A stretch of 64,000 nt of DNA. It comes from Sandaracinobacteroides hominis. GTDB taxonomy: Bacteria > Pseudomonadota > Alphaproteobacteria > Sphingomonadales > Sphingomonadaceae. Below, piece by piece: positions 60,966-64,000 of the stretch (its first letter is position 1; every line of letters begins with the position of its first letter). A program made the translations under genes and the position numbers. The notes beneath the pieces were generated by a model. That model had not been told where the DNA came from, ran no database searches, and saw only the letters and a program-made list of their open reading frames with translations. Location of the stretch: positions 682,001 through 746,000 of the forward strand of contig NZ_JADCUC010000001.1 in assembly GCF_016464365.1 (NCBI RefSeq), given 5' to 3'.

Positions 60966-61385
60966 GAAACGATCCCTAGGGATGGCGCGTTGCATCGGCA
61001 AGACGAACAGCCGACTTCAAGATCCTTAACCGCAGGCGCACAAATGAAAAACGCCCGCCTATCCCCTCCGATGCGCGGGCGATCTCCCTTGCCATCGAGG
61101 CTGTTCGCATCCCTCGGCCACGCGGAACTAGGCCGGGCTCGTTAACAGCTTTGCTGCGAAGCTCTGGAACTGCAGGCGAAAGAGCATTTGACCGATCTCC
61201 GTTCACAAACAGAGCAGCATCCTGAGCGCCGGACTAATTCCACACCAGCCTCCTCTTTGACTTGATTTTCACAAGATTGCGATCTCCGCTTGACCGGGCG
61301 CTCCAGTTAGGTCAACAAATTCACATGAAAATGCGCGTGCATTCGGGTCGATCTGTCGAAACTCGCCAAGACATCCTGTAAATTT
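60966..61385. promoter_or_regulatory. proC / regulator divergent region with repeated TTCACAAA-type sites
   Basis: A 420-bp gap with no gene. The motif TTCACAAA or its near forms occurs at 61202-61209, TTCACAAG at 61268-61275, TTCACATG at 61320-61327, and its reverse TTTGTGAA at 61383-61390. A 10-nt inverted pair, CAAATTCACA and TGTGAATTTG, spans 61316-61394. These sit just before the RamB-like regulator's start and suggest autoregulation of the regulator and malate synthase. Confidence 0.5.
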
Positions 61386-61400
61386 GTGAATTTGTTTACA
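61377..61400 (+). promoter_or_regulatory. TGTAAA-N12-TTTACA inverted repeat covering the regulator start codon
   Basis: TGTAAA at 61377-61382 and TTTACA at 61395-61400 flank the GTG start at 61386, with TTTGTGAATTTG between them. There is no ribosome-binding site before this GTG. Either the transcript is nearly leaderless, or the true start is a later TTG (61392). Confidence 0.4.
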
Positions 61401-62816
61401 AACCCGGAAGCGTTCGAACGCAAGCTCTTCGCCGGACCGCGCGTCCGCCGGCTCCGTCAGGGGCTTGCCCTCACGCAGAGCCGCATGGCCCAGGATCTTG
61501 GCCTGTCTGTATCCTATCTCAACTTGCTGGAGCGCAATCAGCGCCCGCTGACCGCGGCCGTGCTGCTGAAACTTGCCGATGTGTACGACATCGATGTTCG
61601 GCAGTTCACCTCGGCAGACGCGGATCGCCGGGCTGACGATGTGTCGCAGGCACTCGCCCGCAGCGGAACCGCGATCAGCCGCGGCGAGATTCGGGAATTT
61701 GCCGACCAGCACCCCGATATCGCCGCCGCGCTGATTCGCCTTGCGGAAAGCGCCGTCACGCCATTGGCAGACTTCGCCCTGCCCTCTCCCCTCAAACTGA
61801 TTCGCGGGCACCTCCTCGACCGATCGAATCATTTCCGCGTTCTCGATTCGCATGCCGAGGCGCTGGCCGACGAACTGCGCCATGGCGGCCATTCGCTCGA
61901 TGCCGCTATTCGCGAGCGGCTGCGCGCCCGTCACGGGCTCAACGTCCGCGTACTTCCGTGGGATGTGATGCCGGACCAGTTGCGCCGATTCGATTTCCAC
62001 AATCGGCAGCTGTTGTTGTCGGAAGCGCTGGATGGCGCGTCTCGCACCTTTCAGCTCTGCGTCCAACTTGCCACGCTGGAGGCCAAGGCCGAAATCGAGG
62101 CAGAGGTAGCCGACGCACAACCCAGGCTGGTAGCGGCAGATCCTTTCGCCAGCAAGCTGCTGGAATCGAATCTCGCCAACTATTGGGCGGCGGCGCTGAT
62201 GATGCCCTATGGCCGCTTTCATGCGGCCGCCGAGAGCCTGGGCTATGATCTGGAGCTGCTGCAGGCGCGCTTCTCTGCCGGCTTCGAGCAGGTGGCACAT
62301 CGCCTCACAACGCTGCAGCGCCCGGGGTTGCGCGGGATACCATTCATGCTGCTGCGCGCGGACCGCGCAGGGCAGATCTCCAAGCGATTCGCCGCCGGCC
62401 GCCTGCCATTCGCCAGCGAAGGCGGACAATGCCCGCTCTGGGTGCTCTACGGCGCATTCGAGCAGCCTGGCAAAATTCTGACGCAGATTGTCGAAGTGGA
62501 AGGCGGCGAAAAGCTGTTCACCATCGCCCGCACCGTCCGCCCGCAAATCACCCCTTGGGGCGCCGAGCACCCGCGCTTTGCGGTTGCGCTTGCCTGTTCC
62601 CTCGATCACGCCCGGGCGCTCGCCTATGCTGGCGGGCTGGATCTGCAGGGGGCTCCGGCCGTTCCGATCGGCCACAGCTGCACGGCGTGTTTCCGCACCG
62701 ATTGCCGCCAGCGCTCCGCCCCGCCCGCCGGCGCCGAGCTCACCATTGATCAGGCCGCACGCGGCCTACATCCCTATGGCTTCAAAGCCCCCAGCACAGG
62801 AGAACGACTGCAATGA
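61386..62816 (+). CDS. RamB-like XRE-family regulator (short-chain fatty acid / glyoxylate regulator type)
   Basis: A 476-residue regulator. The N-terminal XRE helix-turn-helix (about residues 16-71) contains TQSRMAQDLGLSVSYLNLLE. An ImmA/IrrE-like domain follows (about 180-300; the HExxH zinc motif is not seen, so it is probably not a protease). The C-terminal DUF2083-type domain ends in a Cys cluster (CTACFRTDC) that could bind metal or FeS. Corynebacterial RamB, with this plan, controls acetate and glyoxylate genes. This gene overlaps the malate synthase start (ATGATGA), which agrees well. Confidence 0.88.
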   Translation: MNLFTNPEAFERKLFAGPRVRRLRQGLALTQSRMAQDLGLSVSYLNLLERNQRPLTAAVLLKLADVYDIDVRQFTSADADRRADDVSQALARSGTAISRGEIREFADQHPDIAAALIRLAESAVTPLADFALPSPLKLIRGHLLDRSNHFRVLDSHAEALADELRHGGHSLDAAIRERLRARHGLNVRVLPWDVMPDQLRRFDFHNRQLLLSEALDGASRTFQLCVQLATLEAKAEIEAEVADAQPRLVAADPFASKLLESNLANYWAAALMMPYGRFHAAAESLGYDLELLQARFSAGFEQVAHRLTTLQRPGLRGIPFMLLRADRAGQISKRFAAGRLPFASEGGQCPLWVLYGAFEQPGKILTQIVEVEGGEKLFTIARTVRPQITPWGAEHPRFAVALACSLDHARALAYAGGLDLQGAPAVPIGHSCTACFRTDCRQRSAPPAGAELTIDQAARGLHPYGFKAPSTGERLQ

Positions 62817-64000
62817 TGACGGGAATCACCATCAAGGGGGAAATGAAGCCCGGTTTCGAGACAGTGCTGATGCCCGCGGCGCTGGCGTTCATCGCGCATC
62901 TGCACCGCATGTACGACCCCACCCGGCTGTCGCTGCTGCGCGCCCGGCAGGACAGGAAGCGCTGGTGGGCAGAGGGCAATGATCTGGATTTCGCCCCCGA
63001 AACCTCTTCGGTCCGCGACGGCGACTGGACAATTTCCGGCACCCCGGCAGACCTGCAGGACCGGCGTGTGGAAATCACTGGCCCTTGCGACCGCAAGATG
63101 GTGATTAACGCCCTGAATTCCGGCGCCAAATGCTTCATGGCGTGCCTGGAGGATGCTACCAGCCCCACGTGGGACAATGTCGTTGAGGGCCAGATCAACC
63201 TGAAAGACGCGGCCCACGGCACCATCACGCTGGAAGATAAGGGCAAGTCATACAAGTTGAACGAGAAAACTGCCGTCCTCATATGCCGTCCGCGCGGCTG
63301 GCACCTGCCCGAAGCGCATATGGAAGTGGATGGCGAGGAAGTCGCCGGCGCAATCTTCGACTTCGGCCTGTATTTCTTCCATAATGCCCGTGCATTGCTG
63401 GCCAAGGGCTCAGGCCCCTATTTCTACCTGCCGAAGATGGAGCATTATCTGGAGGCCCGGCTCTGGAACAATATCTTCGTGACGGCGCAGTCGATTCTCG
63501 GCCTGCCGCTGGGCACGATCAAATCCACCGTGCTGATCGAAACCCTGCCCGGCGCCTTCATGGCCGACGAGATCCTGTTTGAGCTGCGCGACCATATCGT
63601 CGCCCTCAATTGCGGCCGCTGGGATTATATCTTCAGCTATATCAAGAGCCTGAGCCACGATCCCAGCAAAATTCTGCCAGACCGCGCGGCCGTGAACATG
63701 ACCGTTCCGTTCATGTCGAAATATGCCGCCCATGTTGTCCGCACCTGTCACAAGCGCAGGGCCCACGCGATGGGCGGCATGTCGGCCTTCATCCCGGTGA
63801 AGGACGACGAGGCCAGGAACCAGGCCGCCTTCGCAGCGGTAAAGGCCGACAAGGAACGCGAGGCAACGCTGGGCCACGACGGTACCTGGGTAGCCCACCC
63901 CGGCCTAGTAGGCGTGGCAATGGAAGTCTTCGATCGACTGATGCCGGCGGCCAACCAGCTAAGCAAAATCCCCGAAGGCAGCGTAACCGCCACAGAACTG
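62813..64000 (+). CDS. aceB: malate synthase A (3' end off the right edge)
   Basis: The first 396 codons of a malate synthase (about 530 expected), which condenses glyoxylate and acetyl-CoA to malate. The protein opens MMTGITIKGEMKPGFETVLM. It contains CLEDATSPTWDNVVEGQ, the catalytic-Arg motif CRPRGWHLPEAHM, and YLPKMEHYLEARLWNNIF, all typical of the A (AceB) form and not of GlcB. The ATG lies in an ATGATGA overlap with the regulator's stop, with AGGAGA upstream. The stop is outside the window. Confidence 0.95.
   Translation, partial: MMTGITIKGEMKPGFETVLMPAALAFIAHLHRMYDPTRLSLLRARQDRKRWWAEGNDLDFAPETSSVRDGDWTISGTPADLQDRRVEITGPCDRKMVINALNSGAKCFMACLEDATSPTWDNVVEGQINLKDAAHGTITLEDKGKSYKLNEKTAVLICRPRGWHLPEAHMEVDGEEVAGAIFDFGLYFFHNARALLAKGSGPYFYLPKMEHYLEARLWNNIFVTAQSILGLPLGTIKSTVLIETLPGAFMADEILFELRDHIVALNCGRWDYIFSYIKSLSHDPSKILPDRAAVNMTVPFMSKYAAHVVRTCHKRRAHAMGGMSAFIPVKDDEARNQAAFAAVKADKEREATLGHDGTWVAHPGLVGVAMEVFDRLMPAANQLSKIPEGSVTATEL

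Overview
This is a GC-rich 64 kb chromosomal stretch that reads as an alphaproteobacterium, most likely of the order Sphingomonadales. The grounds are the tonB-exbB-exbD-exbD cluster, the small sphingomonad-type families (DUF1192, DUF4170, DUF2306, DUF1254), a System I cytochrome c maturation cluster and frequent GTG/TTG starts in ATGA, GTGA or TTGA overlaps. Assignment below order level is not possible from the sequence. I see no insertion sequence, prophage, CRISPR array or plasmid gene.

Left part (1-16.5 kb) is the accessory-looking region. It opens with a translationally coupled ABC module: an FtsX-type permease with a histidine-rich loop, its ATPase, and a tiny secreted Cys/His protein. 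Next are a frameshifted DUF1398-like remnant, a 2012-residue glycine-rich autotransporter with a divergent Crp/Fnr-type regulator, a DUF2306 membrane protein facing an AraC-type regulator across an 18-bp palindrome, and a second Crp/Fnr regulator facing a periplasmic/outer-membrane sulfatase operon (barrel protein, arylsulfatase, DUF3011 protein, second barrel-like protein).

Middle part (16.5-46 kb) is mostly housekeeping. It holds a DUF1254 protein, tRNA-Ser(GCT), ugd, hemC-hemD-mitofilin-like, an alanine-rich lipoprotein with a strong terminator, kup, a glutathione transferase, and the ccm operon (DUF1192-ccmBCDEFGHI, without ccmA). It continues with quinone oxidoreductase-like, PAP/fibrillin-like and crotonase genes, DUF4170, a gamma carbonic anhydrase-like protein, an MlaC-like protein, three small membrane proteins of the YqjD/YqjE kind, an mscS-maoC-thiolase run, a pteridine reductase/FolB pair, and tonB-exbB-exbD-exbD.

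Right part (46-64 kb) holds an ABC exporter, DUF4126, an acyl-CoA dehydrogenase, an overlapping MFS / D-threonine-aldolase-like / serine-threonine dehydratase-like operon, tRNA-Gln(TTG), and an exopolysaccharide pair (WecA-like phosphoglycosyltransferase plus a five-SLBB export protein) with a small membrane protein and a palindromic operator candidate. Then come ilvE, a MarR regulator with a 9-bp-arm inverted repeat at its start, proC with a COQ9-like gene, and a RamB-like regulator translationally coupled to malate synthase, which runs off the right edge.

The best candidates for something not well described are the His-rich ABC module, the sulfatase locus, the D-amino-acid-type operon, and three clean palindromes placed exactly where regulators of the neighbouring genes would bind.
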